DNA from: Gari tellinella
Lineage: Eukaryota; Mollusca; Bivalvia; Cardiida; Psammobiidae
DNA: 64,000 bases
Reading direction: 5' to 3'
NCBI GenBank assembly: GCA_922989275.2
Contig: OV277870.1
Location: 46,682,356 to 46,746,355 of the forward strand
Shown here: piece after piece, positions 1 to 13,415 of the stretch
Numbering within the stretch: the stretch's first letter is position 1
Layout: each line of letters begins with the position of its first letter
Made by a program: the position numbers and the translations under genes
Notes under the pieces: model-generated
What the model was told of the DNA's origin: nothing
Seen by the model: the letters and a program-made list of their open reading frames with translations, nothing else
Databases searched by the model: none

Positions 1-451
1 TAGTATAGATCCGGCAATCTGCCATTAAGTACTTTTCATATTTTATCTATAAATAGTGTTTGCTGTTCAAGGATGTGCGAATAAAACACTTGGTTTGTAT
101 TTATTCATGATATAAAAAGCATAATCAGACATTTATTTCGATGCGATAGAATTTTGAGCAGGTTGTCGGTAAAGGAAATTAAAACAGAAATGTTCAACAC
201 AGACAGCAACTTTATTTAACGCAGGATCTAATAAAGGCCGATATAAGTGACGCAGTAGAGACAGTCAATCTAAATTTATTAATCACATTGTCATTCTTAT
301 TCTACTTAAGTCTCCTAACTCTACAGTCTCTTTGAGACGATACTAATATAGTATCTCGCCATAGTTTTACTTTAAAAGAAATTGTTTTGAAAAGGTGTTT
401 TCCTTTGATGTGGATTGCGATGAATATTTGAAATATCAAAATACATACTTA
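1..451. other. No gene or clear repeat seen
   Basis: AT-rich sequence with no long open frame, splice-supported exon or recognised repeat end. Confidence 0.4.
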
Positions 452-692
452 AAGGACATTAGGCGGTGTCTGATCTGGATTAAAGCTGTTTTTCACCATT
501 CATTATATTTATTCTATCAAAATCTCTATTTATATGTAACTTTGAGAAAAAGCAGCAGACACAATTTCAAGCAAACGATATTGCAGCAGTAAAACCTTTA
601 GACATAATTGTCCCGTTTAGGGAATTGCGACAAGGGGCGTTGTAAGAGGAGAGTCGTTGTTGATAGGGCCGTTGAATAGAGGGGGCACCGTT
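452..692 (-). repeat. Family K MITE, incomplete copy
   Basis: From the half hairpin GGCGGTGTCTGATCTGGAT at about 461 to GAGGGGGCACCG at 692, this matches the left half of the complete K copy at 42594-42951, read on the opposite strand (shared TCCCGTTTAGGGAATTGC, GGGCCGTTGAATAGAGGG). The other half is missing. Confidence 0.6.
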
Positions 693-854
693 TTCATTTC
701 AACTTTCACACTGTCTGACCATATCATAACATTTTATGTGCTTCTGGTGTCATATCAAGTTGAAGAACGAGAAATATATCCAATGCATTCAATCTACATG
801 TATATATATTTACAAAGGCATATGTTTTACACCATTTGCATTTTTAGTGTTGTA

Positions 855-1100
855 CAGTGGAGAATATGTTATTCTTTCCCGTTTAAACGCAAACGCACGC
901 AAACGCCAAACACTAAAACGTAGAAAAGAACAACTTTTGGACAATTTTGATATTTCATGTTTATCTTGGTGGCAAACAGTTTGGAGCCTGATCAGACGCC
1001 GGGTGACCCGGCGTCTGATCTGGCTCCAAACTGTTTGCAATGACAATAATAGATTTAGCGTAAACGCGTTTATTTGGAAAGAATAACACATTCTCCACTG
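855..1100 (+). mobile_element. Family A MITE, complete
   Basis: Ends are CAGTGGAGAATATGTTATTC and GAATAAC..TTCTCCACTG, flanked by TA at 853-854 and 1101-1102. The plus orientation is set by CCCGTTTAAACGCAAACG lying on the left. The hairpin core is intact, with loop GGGTGACCC. Confidence 0.9.
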
Positions 1101-1102
1101 TA

Positions 1103-1750
1103 ATGTTTATGATAGGAAATGGCGTATGTAAATATCATCGCATATGCAATATAGATCACGTTTGAGGCAAAAAACATTTACAGTAACTAAGCACAGTTAC
1201 TCTCTTGAAACTAAGCACATATGAGAGTCATGGATATTTGTTTCTTATAGGTATTGGTGTATGTCGTCTAACTCGTAAATTATATATTGATCACAATCAA
1301 ACGAGATAAAATTATCAGCAAATCCAATCGATATACAATATAAAATAATAGTTACCAAACCAGATGTCAAACAATGAGAAACTTGGAACAAATCCGATGT
1401 GACTGTTGCCTCATCTAGTGCGGTCTGCATTAATTTTGTCAAGGAAGACGGATTGTGCACGATAAAGACATATTTGAATCTGAGGAAACACGATATTTCC
1501 TAATGAAGGATTGGCTGTCATGACTTTGCACGTTCTTTGAACTGAACACTTGCCAACGAACCCTCATAGAATATTTATAAGCTACCTTGTTAGCTATGAT
1601 TTTGTGCTGCATGCGTAGTTCATATTAATCAATGCTAAGCATGATGCACTGGTGCCTTGAGAAAGCTTTTGGAAATAGAGTACAACCTCTTTAAAGTAAC
1701 TTCCTTTCGGAACTTTTTGCCGTTGTAGAGAGGTTGCTCCTAGGATTTCA
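1103..1750. other. Unassigned intergenic sequence
   Basis: No exon, RNA gene or repeat end recognised between the first two family A copies. Confidence 0.4.
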
Positions 1751-1756
1751 AATTTA

Positions 1757-1942
1757 CAGTGGATAATCTGTTATTCATTCCCGTTTAAACGCAAACGTAC
1801 GCAAACGCAAAGCACTAAAACGTAGAAAAGTACAACTTTTGGACAATTCTGATAGTTCATGTTTATCTTGGTGGCAAACAGTTTTGAGCCTGATCAGACG
1901 CGTAAACGCGTTTATTGGGAAAGAATTACACATTCTCCACTG
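1757..1942 (+). mobile_element. Family A MITE, hairpin-deleted copy
   Basis: Both termini and the flanking TA are present, but the copy is only 186 bp. The sequence jumps from GCCTGATCAGACGC directly to GTAAACGCGTTTATTGGG, so the far arm of the hairpin has been lost. Confidence 0.88.
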
Positions 1943-2364
1943 TATGTCACATCTTTCTAGAGACCAAACAATAATGACTTCAAAGGACGTTTAAAACAGG
2001 TGGCTTCTTAATGCAAGACAAGCGTATTGCAGAAAACTCCCAAAGGGAGCTTTCTACATTACTGTGTTCTTGCATTAAGTTTCCATCTGCCTTAAAAACC
2101 GACAAATTTATTTTTAAGTGTTCTTTTGGAAAAAAAAGATTATCACAGCTTTTGGGGTTAATTTCAAATTTCGTTAAATATGGCTGTTCTTGGGAGAGGT
2201 TATACTCTAGATTATTGATTTCAATTTATATTTGACTGACACTTACAAACAAAGTCGATATTCAATTGACGTCGTTCGATGATGTTCAAGGTAGACAGTA
2301 GTAGGGTGGTTCATGGTTGGTTAATAAATTCCCCATAACCGTATTATAGTTTTGAATACAGGCG

Positions 2365-2450
2365 ATCACTATAAGCAGGTTTAAAGTAAAGCAGAATGCA
2401 CATGATGGCGTTTTCTGCTTTACTTTCAGCCTGATTTCAACGACCTTTGG
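2365..2450. repeat. Family D hairpin
   Basis: TAAAGTAAAGCAGAATGC is paired with TTCTGCTTTACTTTCAGCC around a short loop. Flanking D sequence is weak. Confidence 0.65.
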
Positions 2451-3064
2451 CTAGAATATAGAAAGTGTTTCTTACGGTACATATTATTATGAATGTACAA
2501 ATTGGAACTGTTTTCTACAATATGCTATCAGTAGACCGCTTCTTTTACTGTCGCTAAACAGAAGTATATCTGATGGCTTTAAAGGCATTTGAAACGAAGA
2601 TGCAAGTAAAACAGAATGCTCTTTAACAAGCTTTTTGTCTTATGTGTATCTTACTTCAAGCAGCCGACCGCCTTAAGCATCACCAACTAATCCCATTCAG
2701 TAGCCGTATTGCAATGGTTCTATTATTCATTTTAAGAGACACCATTGTTACAGAAAGTCTACATATACTCTCGTTTCGTTTTATGATATTTATCTTACTA
2801 GATTGGCAGTATCATTTGAAGCAGGAGTCCCGACCGTTAAATAGATAATCACAAACAATATTAACATTTCACTTCAAAATCACCATAAGAAACTTCTACA
2901 TCGGTGTGAGTTGTAGTAGCTGTACCTAAACTCTCCTATTTGCGCCCAGTGAAATCGTCCATCCTTGCATCTTGGATTAGTCAATTTCTTTTTCTAAGGG
3001 ATGTCTTTTATGAAGACATAAACCTTTCATTTGGTTTTTTAGTTTTATATTGAGACTCCTATTC

Positions 3065-3131
3065 GCAAACAGTGTAGACTCTGAGAAGACGCCGTATGGT
3101 GTGGTATCTGATCATAGTCTACACTGTTTGC
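3065..3131. repeat. Family C hairpin
   Basis: GCAAACAGTGTAGACTCTG..GACGCCG is mirrored by ATCATAGTCTACACTG and TTTGC. The loop region is imperfect. Confidence 0.75.
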
Positions 3132-3714
3132 ACATGCCCCGTATATGGGATCGTGAGTACAACTGCGTAAAGAGCAAGCTATATCAAAAGTCAATTAAAT
3201 AAAAGTACGCGGATTTGTCATATCTTAGATTGAATTGCAGCAAAATAATTGATAATTAAACCCTTCTTGACAAGCCAACCTTGACCTAATTTAAAAGCAT
3301 ACCACTCAAGTACTGACGCCGAGTGATGCGACACGTTTCATCAGATTGACACTCAAATCAGACACGATGTTGTACACCGTTTGTTCGAATTGAAAGCTGG
3401 CAGTTGTTGTTGAAAAGATAACACTGACAGATAAGGATTCACAGGCTGCAGCCCCAAGGGAAACATTATTTAAAAGTGCAACGAAAACACGTCCTAGAAG
3501 CTAGCGCTTGGCACGTCTGCTTGCAACATGTTACTCGTTTTTCTTGACAGTCCGAATCATACCCAACTGATATGTTTTTATTAGTGTTTTTTTTCTGACT
3601 TGGCCGAGATAGTTTTAGATTGGAACATTCTAAACTTTAAAAGGGGTGATTATCGTACTAGGTGTGTTTCGTTCAGCTAGGAACACGAATAGCTGTATGC
3701 ATTGTGCGTAATGT

Positions 3715-3835
3715 ACAGTAGAGAAGACATGATTATTTCCGGTTTAAACACAACGACAATGCTCTAAACTGTAAAAATTTACTTTTAGAAATTTCTTACC
3801 ATATTTTCTATCTGTGTGGCAAAATATAACCGAAG
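3715..3835 (+). repeat. Family A remnant, left part, strongly diverged
   Basis: CAGTAGAGAAGACATGATTATTTCC is followed by GGTTTAAACACAACGAC and CTGTGTGGCAAAAT. The order matches family A but many positions have changed, and the hairpin and right end are not recognisable. Confidence 0.5.
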
Positions 3836-4510
3836 TTGCCTTTTTTACCTATTTACCATTATAAACTGTCCTGTTCTAAAAGTAACACGACCATGTCCGA
3901 AAAATCGGATAATAGTTACTTTTTTAATACTGGATAAATGAAAACAAAAACACCAGGTTTGAGCTTGGTTGCGGTTTGATATTGACTAAATATACAAACA
4001 TGTGTGATTAATTGCGCCTTTGCAAAATGAAGATTACTGTTTTGTTTGTCTAAGAAATAATAATTTTTCATAATGACGTATCAACTGCCATAGAAGTTGA
4101 ATGACGAGATAAACAGTTACCAATAAAAAATTACAAAACAGATCGTCATGAAATTTTGAACAATTTCAGTGCAGTAGGCGACTAATATCGATTTTGAAAC
4201 ATGGCGGCTGATCACCATCCAAAATATAACGATATGAATTTAGTCATTACATCTTGATACTTCTAGCTAAAACAGTCAACGGTATTAAAACAGACGATTT
4301 TACTGAAATTAAAGAGTTAAAGTAGCCGATAAAGTGTTTTGGTAGAATCGATTCAAATACAAGCTTACACATTTCTGAGATTGGTTGCTATGACTTTAGC
4401 TGCTTAATTGTAAGCACGTATGATATGATGTGATATTTGCGACCCCTGTCTGTTTCCGAGCGTAAGCAGGGAATTAATACAGGAATAAAATTCATCTCTA
4501 TGAACAATTC

Positions 4511-4747
4511 TTAACAGTTTCACCGCCGTAGTTGATTTAGGTCGATTTTGCAGACATTTTGGATCCACGTCAGAGCCTTGTGACGCGACATCTGGTGAAA
4601 AATACAAATTGTTTGACACTCGTGTTGAAATTTCATCAGCCATACTGCCTTAAATCAAACTCTGAAACGATAATGCAGACGACAATAATGAACCAGACGA
4701 CGAATGAGTAAAACCCCACACGATTAATGTGGTGGTAAAAGGGTTAA
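4511..4747. mobile_element. Family B element
   Basis: TTAACAGTTTCACCGCC at the left is matched by GGTAAAAGGGTTAA at the right. Inside are TTTGACACTCGTGTTGAAAT, CATACTGCCTTAAATC and GCAGACGACAATA, the standard B arm. The central hairpin is worn (CATTTTGGATCC..TTGTTTGACAC). Confidence 0.7.
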
Positions 4748-6353
4748 ACAATTTAGACAGGGTTGATGGAAAAAGGTAAAATATTCTTGCAAAAGAGGAA
4801 GGTTATAATTCCTGGAATGTATCAGACCACTCTTCCTTATTATTGTGTCGGAACATTGTCAGTTTGATGGGATGCTTTGCCGTTCTGCAAGTCTTAAAGA
4901 TAAAGTGTATGAAATATAGATTTCAGAATTTTTCCTTTTATATTTTATCTCTCATAGATCACGGGTTAATCTCTAAATTATCTTCGTCTAGAAATACAAA
5001 GTAATAATTAAACTGTTTCCACATTAGTTATATGTTTGTTAACACACTAGTTGAAACAGTTGATTTGTTACAGGCAATTTCCTGAACGCATCGAAGGCAT
5101 ACTGTAAGATTCATCTCCCGCAAGACCGCTGATATCAATCCTCTAATAGAAACTTTCGAAATGTGTTTCACATATTATTCACAAATATTTTAACCGATGA
5201 ACTGTCAACAGGCAAAATAATTGTGCTTAGTACAAAAATGAAATGAATTGCTGAATGTCTTTTGTGGGGACGTAAGTAGGCGTTTAACTATTCACACATT
5301 CTGATATTTGGCTAATTATTTCATTGTACAGGTTGATATCAAACGAAGTAAATACATTATTTCTCCATGGCCCAAGTATCTGACATAGACACATCTAATC
5401 GGTAGGCTTTATCCGCTTAAAGTCGGAAAATAAAACGTATTTAGAGCGTCTGTGAAGCTGCCACACGTCTGTTAGAATGGATTCCTAATTCCGATAAAGT
5501 CGATTATTCTGTCCTTTGGTATCTCACCGGTTTGTAGAAACTGTTCTTAATCCCATACTATATGTCGCTACTTTGACTTTTCTTGTCCGACTATACAGAT
5601 AAGTACAAACAATGGTTACGGCTGTAGACAGGTTTTGTCTACATAACATGTCTATTAGTGACTGTTATAGTAAACCTGTATGTGGTGATTTGGTTCGAAT
5701 TGTTTATTTTTTTAGTTTTGTTAAACAACCAGTATATTCATACATCAACTGTAATGCTGTTTTTAAGACATAACTCTTTTTTTGCAGATCATACATATAA
5801 AAAGGTTTGAAATAACAAATCAAGAGATATATTTATTTCGACGGTTTGTTCAAACCGTGATGGTGCGTATTTAAAGAATATCTTTTCCCCAAAGTACCTA
5901 CATTGTCAGAGAATATTGGTCTGCCAAACAATATTCAAAATATATTTTCATTCAGACAGAAAGTCCAGATTTGTTGTCTGATAGTGCCCGAGAGTGATTA
6001 AAACACAGAGCAAGGTGTTTGTTGGGTTTTGACACATAATATTTTACAGACACACTGCATTCTGTGTAAATACTAATTCTAAAGTAATCAAGATTATTCC
6101 CAAATTCGTGGTATTCAAATTGCCGGTGATTGATGGACATCATCCACTGCCATGTCTATTACTGCAAAAGTTGCATACTTTGTTGATCATAATGATATAT
6201 ATTTTAGCTATGTATATTTTACATATCTTTAAATATTCAATTGTCGGTCAAAACAGTTGTTACCTTAACAACCATTTATAAAGTCGAGTCAACATTATTT
6301 GTACAATATATATATACAAATGACATACAAGACATGCCACGAACAGAGGGCTT
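4748..6353. other. Unassigned intergenic sequence
   Basis: Short ORFs only, none with a recognisable domain or splice context. No tRNA or tandem repeat seen. Confidence 0.4.
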
Positions 6354-6471
6354 ATACATATGAGCTGTGTCATGCCATGACGGCAACTGCGTCTTTGACG
6401 CGGCGGATGACCTTGATATACACTGTTTGCAAAGCAATGTCAGTTTTTTTCGGGGCACGGCTCATATGTAT
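6354..6471. repeat. Family J foldback element
   Basis: ATACATATGAGC (6354-6365) is mirrored by GCTCATATGTAT (6460-6471). The inside contains GCCATGACGGCAACTGCG and TACACTGTTTGCAAAG, a degenerate half of a C-like hairpin. The ends resemble a GAGCCGTGCC-type MITE that I know as common in bivalve genomes. Confidence 0.6.
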
Positions 6472-7497
6472 CATTAACAAATACCACGTTTGCACGTTAA
6501 TGTTGCCTGTATGCTTCACTTTTGATTAGCCAATGGGTTAAATCGGGCACAATCCATACACAACGAACACACGAGTATTTACTCTTTTCACTTTTTATGA
6601 GATTATTGCATTTGGGTATCCTACAATACGCAACAAGGTGCATTACATTCTGTATATATGTATTCTATTGAAATATAATGTATTACAATGTTTACTGTAT
6701 GTATCTTGTAAACAGTAACACAGCTCTTATATGTGACCATTAAATGGTGATAATCACTCAGAGATTTAGGCAGATGGCTACTTAAATCAGTGTGAAAGTC
6801 AAGCAGAAATCTCTTTCATGGGATTTTGTTTTATTTTACTTTAATACTTGCTTTAAACTGCCACCTTTCTTTTATATAATCAGTCTACTTTTAGTCGTCG
6901 TAATAGAGAGGTTTACAATACGTGCTTATTGGGGTTTAATATCCTCCTATACACTAAGCTATATCTGTTACAAGGTTTATGAATCTATTTCAGGACAAGA
7001 ATACTAAACTAGACTGGCTTGGCGCCATTGAGCCTTATATAAAAATATCTTTTTACATAGGACTATGCATAAATGGTGGTAAAAGGTTTCGGAAAATCGG
7101 AGACGTGATGGAAACTCGTTTGCATATTTACGCAAAATATATTCCCCTGACATTTATTGGTATAGCAACTACCAGAAGTCTACTTGCGTAATTGATTTAA
7201 TTAACTATCAACTGTATTACAAGTAGTAAATAAGTAATTAACTAGAAACCAATTAAAAGTTATATATTTAAGCCGTTACGCCATAACTGCGCCTTCAATT
7301 ATTCATAATTCTGTTCTGTTCATAATGTTATATTTTTTTGTTTTCATTACTTTTTGTTAGCTGTATTATTTTCATAACCCCGTGAAAACACAATAAGTAC
7401 ACGCCTTGCCGGGACTACTTTCCTTTAGTCCAACTATTTTCAACAAGCGCTGTATGAAGCGGAACGCTAAATGACTTCATTGGCGACGACGTTAATA

Positions 7498-7743
7498 CAG
7501 TGGAGAATCTGTTATTCTTTCCCAAAAAACGCGTTTACGCTAAAACTATTATTTTCAGTGCAAACAGTTTGGAGCCAGATCAGACGCCGGGTAACCCGGC
7601 GTCTGATTAGGCTCCAAACTGTTTGCCACCAAGATAAACAAGAAATATCAAAATTGTCCAAAAGTTGTTCTTTTCTTCGTTTTAGTGCTTTGCGTTTTCG
7701 TACGTTTGCGTTTAAACGGGAAAGAATAACAGATTATCAACTG
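7498..7743 (-). mobile_element. Family A MITE, complete
   Basis: The ends CAGTGGAGAATCTGTTATTC and ..TTATCAACTG are flanked by TA. The orientation is reversed (CGCGTTTACGC lies on the left). The left end reads CCCAAAAAACGCG instead of CCCAATAAACGCG. Confidence 0.88.
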
Positions 7744-7811
7744 TATAAAACAACCTCACGTTTTGGCGGAATATATATATATATGGTGGAGAGACTACAA
7801 ACTAAGGCTTA

Positions 7812-8112
7812 AACGTGCTTAATACTGAGCAGAGTACTCATGTCATATCATCTTTTTCATTGTTTCTTACATTCATTTAGTAAACTATCTAATAGTTTTG
7901 TTTTCATGGTGGTATGGGAAACCTATTTTGTCACACTTTGACGCGGTTTCAGACCGTGTGACCAGATCTTTTCATACCTCCATGAGAAACAAACAATATT
8001 CCATACAATCAAAGAATGCATTTAGCTATTTTTAGAAGATCCTGATAACGATCCTAAAGACGGAGCCATTTGCTTTACTTTCAGATCACTTTAACCCATA
8101 ACTCCATAGATA
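7812..8112. other. Unassigned, with an imperfect inverted repeat
   Basis: GTTTTCATGGTGGTATGGGAA (7899 on) is roughly mirrored by TTCATACCTCCATGAGAAAC (about 7972-7991). This suggests another small foldback element. No gene seen. Confidence 0.4.
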
Positions 8113-8345
8113 CGCCTTTTGACGCCTCTATTATATTCATCCACTAAAGAAAATAGCTCCAATTTATTCAGTCATGAATATGTATCATAAGAAATAGTTT
8201 CCAAATTCTAGCAGATGGTAGCTTGAAGCAGGCTGAAAGTAAAGCAGAATGCGCCTTAAGGCGCATTCTGCTTTACTTTCAACCTGCTTTAAGTGTTCAA
8301 CTATCTTCAAAACTAGAAACAGGCTATAGGGGAATGGGTTTAGTG
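8113..8345. mobile_element. Family D element, full-length type
   Basis: It aligns by eye along its length with the copies at 55655 and 56818: TCCACTAAAGAAAATAGCTC, then TCAGTCATGAATATG, then the perfect hairpin CAGGCTGAAAGTAAAGCAG / CTGCTTTACTTTCAACCTG, then CTAGAAACAGGCTATAGGG. Confidence 0.78.
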
Positions 8346-8530
8346 TGCAACCACGTCAATCAAAACTACAACATTATACGGAAATGAGGAAATGCTTAAA
8401 ATTCCCATTTACTTCTAAATTTGACATGAAACTACGTACAAATGTGATAATCATGTATTGATAGTAAACTTTCATCACGATATAGCATATATCGCGGCGG
8501 TATGTGTATACGGAGCTAAACTTTGTACTA

Positions 8531-8723
8531 CAGTCGAACTTAGATATCTCGAACTCGGTTATGTCGAACATACCCGTTTTTCAAAATTAAAACGTGGATA
8601 AGCCACGTTTTAACTTTGAAACACGGGTATGTTCGACTTAACTGAGCGTGAGATAATATAATTAATGTGTCGAAATATCGGATAGTTCGAAGTAAGAGAG
8701 TTCGAGCTATCGAAGTTCGGCTA
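8531..8723. mobile_element. Family E MITE
   Basis: The left end is TA|CAGTCGAACTTAGATATC and the right end GATAGCTCGAACTC read inward. An inner inverted repeat ACATACCCGTTTTTCAAA / GAAACACGGGTATGTTCGA flanks a CCACGTTTTAA hairpin. Confidence 0.75.
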
Positions 8724-9020
8724 TACTTGTTCATTATGAAATCTATTTAAATTTACTACCAAGAAACTTGTCCTTTTGTCATTTAAGATTTTATTGCTAT
8801 GTGTTGACATTTTTACATTCAAATGACTACTGAGACAAGTCGAAATGAATCCTTCGCCAGCCTACAAAAATTAGCAACAGTTTAGATTCAGATCAGTCAC
8901 AAAAACGCGTATCTGATAATTTCAGGCAGTTTGGCATTCGTGTTCGAGCTATCTTTAACTAAAATGACTTTTACATTCTATCTAAAAACAAACTATTTTG
9001 AACGGCATACAAGTGTCCAG

Positions 9021-9207
9021 GGGCCCGTTTTAGAACAGTTTGTACGGCAAAAAAAGGTTGTGAGTCAGATTATATAATTCTCAATTGTTATTTATTTCTC
9101 CGTTTAATCCTATTAAGCCACAAGACAGGATTATATGGAGAAATTAGAAATTAAATGTATTTTAAAGTTTTGACTTTTTCTCTTACGAAAATTTATGAAA
9201 CGGACCC
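9021..9207. mobile_element. Family I MITE
   Basis: GGGCCCGTTTTAGAAC at the left is matched by AATTTATGAAACGGACCC at the right. An inner pair, TTATTTCTCCGTTTAATCCT / AGGATTATATGGAGAAAT, forms the stem. Confidence 0.72.
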
Positions 9208-9427
9208 TGTTTTTTACAGGCGACAGAAACAGGGTGATTAATCAGAAACGTATTAAATTGCGTACATGTTCCATTTTTGCTACTAGTGTTAGTACGTGAG
9301 AATACCATGTAGACACTTCTTTATCAACATAGCCAAACATTTAAATTCTATGTTAGAACTTGTGAACAACACGTACTTCCAATGAATTATTAAATATAAT
9401 AGAATTCTCATTCCAGAACACATGGTA

Positions 9428-9673
9428 CAGTGGAGAATGTGTTATTCTTTCCCGATAAACGCGTTTACGCTAAAACTAATATTTGCAGTACAAACAGTTT
9501 GAAGCCAGATCAGACGCCGGGTAACCCGGCGTCTGATCAGGCTCCAAACTGTTTGCCACTAGGATAAACTTGAAATATCAGAAGTGTCCAAAAGTTGTTC
9601 TTTTCTACGTTTTAGTGCTTTGCGTTTGCGTACGTTTGTGTTTAAACGGGAAAGAATAACAGATTCTCCATTG
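9428..9673 (-). mobile_element. Family A MITE, complete
   Basis: The left end CAGTGGAGAATGTGTTATTC is preceded by TA. The right end is CTCCATTG, with one changed base and no TA after it. The hairpin loop is GGGTAACCC. Confidence 0.88.
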
Positions 9674-10149
9674 TGTGTGTGACATGTCTATGTGTATAAC
9701 TAAACAAAGGTTAATGTTAAATTGAAAATGAGGCAAATACATCAATTAATTTTAAACGTGTGTCTGCATAATGAAATTGTTTGTTTGTTGCGGGAAATTG
9801 GCTTTCCAGCAGAGTTAACTACTGCCAACTGGAATATTTTTATTTACACTGAACTGGCGGGAGTAATTGCTTGTACCTGCCACTGTTTGACACTGTGCTG
9901 GCAGTTTAAAGTCTAACTCATCTGTATGTTCTTAAAACTAATTTATTCCAGAGCCACTAGCATATACAAGTGTGTTTCAGTTAATGGACTTGCTACATCA
10001 GAAATATAACAAGCATTAATGTGTTTGCTAGAAGAACTCTGAATCAGAAGATTTCTACGTTTTACAAATAAGATATAAGAGTGATATCATTATCGATTAC
10101 ATATCATTTGCACGAATAGCAAGCCGCCTTAGAAATACAACTACTGTTA

Positions 10150-10362
10150 CAGTGGAGAATATGTTATTCTTTCCCGTTTAAACGCAAACGTACGCAAACG
10201 CAAAGCACTGAAACGTAGAAAAGAACAACTTTTGGACAATTCTGATAATTCTTGTATATCTTGGTGGTAAACAGTTTGGAGCCTGATCAGACGCCGGCGT
10301 CTGATCTGGCTCCGAACGGTTTGTAATAGAAAAAATAGTTTTAGCGTACAGATTCTCCACTG
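10150..10362 (+). mobile_element. Family A MITE with two internal deletions
   Basis: Termini and TA are intact, but the copy is 213 bp. The hairpin loop GGGTTACCC is gone (GACGCCGGCGTC) and the CGCGTTTATTGGGAAAG segment before the right end is missing. Confidence 0.87.
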
Positions 10363-10502
10363 TACTGTTATACAGTACAGTTGAGACGCGTTAAATCAAC
10401 TTGTGGAAATCAAACAATCCCCATTTTGCAAAGAGAAAACTAATAAATATTGAACTACGGTTTGATTGATTTACAAAAAATTGATCAATTGTAAGTATAC
10501 GG

Positions 10503-10548
10503 GAAAGTTCGGCCATCGAGAGTTCGAGTCATCGAGTTTCGAATGAGT
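10503..10548. repeat. Family E fragment
   Basis: AAGTTCGGCCATCGAGAGTTCGAGTCATCGAG matches the terminal part of E. No partner end is nearby. Confidence 0.45.
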
Positions 10549-13067
10549 ATATAAATAATTTTAGATTTAAAATACATAACTATTTTGTTTAAACTAGCAC
10601 CCGTGAGAACATAATTATATATTAGAAATTATTATACAAACTAGACTAGCACCATGCTTATCAGTTAAATTCCTCTACAATTAACATTTGTCATCATGTT
10701 TTGTGCATGATAGTTATAGTATATTGTATATAGTATAACTAGCCTACTAACCAGTCTGCTTCTATTTTATTCACATCTTCTGTGTAAGCCGTTATTTATG
10801 CATATGTTGTGTGTGTATTGCTGAGGTATATTTGTCATAATAAAATGGAAGTTTTTTTTAGACTTTTAACAAAATATGTATGATTGTTAAACATATCTAG
10901 ACCACTGCCGTTGCACTGCAGAAACAAATTTCTACAGTTCTTGTAAATCACAGTTATACTACAATATAGTCTATGTCGTCTTTGACGTAATAACACATTA
11001 TTCCCTGAAAATTGATAGTTAAAATTTTCATTAGTGACTACTTAGGGTTGCTTTTAATTAAATATTACAAAATTACAAACATGAGCTTTCTGAGCAGGGT
11101 CTACACTGTCTGCTTAAAACAAGTGTCATCCACAAGCACACTGCAAGTTTATGACGAGTGTACGTGTCACTAAATGTGGATGAGTTAAAAAGATTTCTAG
11201 AACACACTGTCATTTGAGCAATTTAAATCGGGATACTTATACAACCAAAGTTCTTTTTATATGTATTGATTACTAAAACGGCACAATATGTGTAATTAAA
11301 ATACATACTATCCAGCATGATACAGTGTTTATGTATCTATATAAACCTCATAGACCACAGTTATAAAACGTTAAAACAATGGCTTTGTAAAAAAGGTAAT
11401 ATGATCACGATTCAGAAATGCAAAAACCAGAAAGGCAAATACTCTCATTACAAGCAGAACCACGTAAGTATTAGTTGCGAAAAGAAAATATTAGAATTGT
11501 ATATTGGAATACATTTAGCAGGCGCACTAGCACACTATTAAATACTTTTGGTCCGTTAGATTGATACGTGTTAGGGATCAGACTTTAGTGATTCACGCTG
11601 GCAAATACATACGAAGGACTCAAGCAGGAAACGTAACACAAACCCATTCACAGTGTTTGTTATTACACGTTTTCCATGATTTTTTCTGTCACAGCCATAC
11701 GAGCCTAAGTTGACCTGCAAATATTTTTGATCCGGAAACGATGCAGCATATGGCGACTTCCGACCAGGAGTCAACTGTTTGGCGTGCATATACATATCTT
11801 CTTAGTCGAAACTTCAAATATGTGATTTATACATACAATTGCAGACGATAACTTATTGCAGACGATATTGTGTCATCTTAAGAATTGAACCAGGAGGTCA
11901 CATCTCGAATCCAAATGGTTATCAAAGGCAACATATTTCTGTAGAATTCCTGTTTCGGGAACATGGAGTCGTGCATGCAGAAATTATGTAGTATCCTTAT
12001 TCAGCTAGTCACTTCATTGACGTCGATTTGGATGTGCATATTCATTCAAACCGCCATTGACCAAAAACATTAGGGAAATGGATTCAATTTCCCCCCACAA
12101 AATCACGCTAAACATGAGGTTGGCTATTTCAATACTTCACTACGGATGCGAAACATGAACATCGTTGCTCGCGTCCGAGAGACAAATCTTGGCAAAGTAT
12201 ATTATTAGGTGGCTCATAACAATTCCTAATAAAGACACATATTGGATACGCGTGTATAGTGTGTCCTCCCTTCACCGGTTCTACGAACAACGACCCACCC
12301 TTACATCAATCTTGTCCTCTGTTTCCAATCAAGACATTTATGTCAAACCATTTCACTGCTGCATTTTTGTCTGATTAAAATTGTATCCGCTTTTTCTCAA
12401 AGTTACGTTATACATGTATATAAATTGACAGAAGAATTATAAAGACAAGTTACGCGGCGTCTGGTCGTGGTTCAAAATGTTTGCAAATGTTAATCAAGTC
12501 ATGCTCAGAACTTTTAGGGTATAGTATTTACTCCAAATATCATACCCTTCCATATAACACAAACACACACAAAGTGTCTCCCATTGAGTGCTGTAGAATT
12601 ATAGCAACCTATCAAAACAGCCTTCACTACCTACTGCCAGGGGAGGTGTGCTGACCTAACGTGTAGTATCAAACTCTGTGACTGTGATGACCGCCCTTGA
12701 CTTCTAAGATATAGTCCGCTTAAATATGTCCTTCTTTTATTTATTACATGTTGGACACTGTGGTTGTAGAATCATCAAAATGAGTGTCCAAAGTCCGGAT
12801 CTTGCTCAAAAGTAGAGCTATTTGACGTCTAACAAACCAGGATAAACACTCGGATTTTGTTAGTTGGTTGGGTAAGTTGATTAGTACCAGTATATACATA
12901 AGTCGCTTTTTACAATTTCGGTTTTGGAATGTTCATTTACCATTTATAAAATTGTTGATGTTTAACTTATTTACCCTTCAAATTTTAATTAAAAAGTCCA
13001 GTTTCCTATTGATATTCTTCCAGTTTGGACTTTTCAGGGCTAGTCTTAACCAATATTTTAGTGAATA
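10549..13067. other. Unassigned intergenic stretch with repeat scraps
   Basis: Scraps are visible: a C half-hairpin at about 11099 (GGGTCTACACTGTCTGC), a B half-hairpin at about 12450 (ACGCGGCGTCTGGTC), and at 11620 a 25-bp match (ACTCAAGCAGGAAACG..) to the sequence at 23529 downstream of the retroelement fragment. No gene seen. Confidence 0.4.
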
Positions 13068-13313
13068 CAGTGGAGAATCTGTTATTCTTTCCCAATAAAC
13101 GCGTTTACGCAAAATCTATTATTTCCAATACAAACAGTTTGGAGCCAGATCAGACGCCGGGTAACCCGGCGTCTGATCAGGCTCCAAACTGTTTGCCACC
13201 AAGATAAACATGAAATATCAGAATTGTCCAAAAGTTGTTCTTTTCTACGTTTTAGTACTTTGCGTTTGCGTACGTTTGCGTTTAAACGGGAAAGAATAAC
13301 ACATTCTCAACTG
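13068..13313 (-). mobile_element. Family A MITE, complete
   Basis: The ends CAGTGGAGAATCTG and CATTCTCAACTG are flanked by TA. The hairpin is perfect apart from the loop. Confidence 0.9.
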
Positions 13314-13415
13314 TACCTCTGGTATTGGTATACACTGTTTGCATATAACAACATTACCTTTCATAGGTACATTGTATTTCAAGGACGATAACGCTCGTCG
13401 TTAGTTTTCAATTAT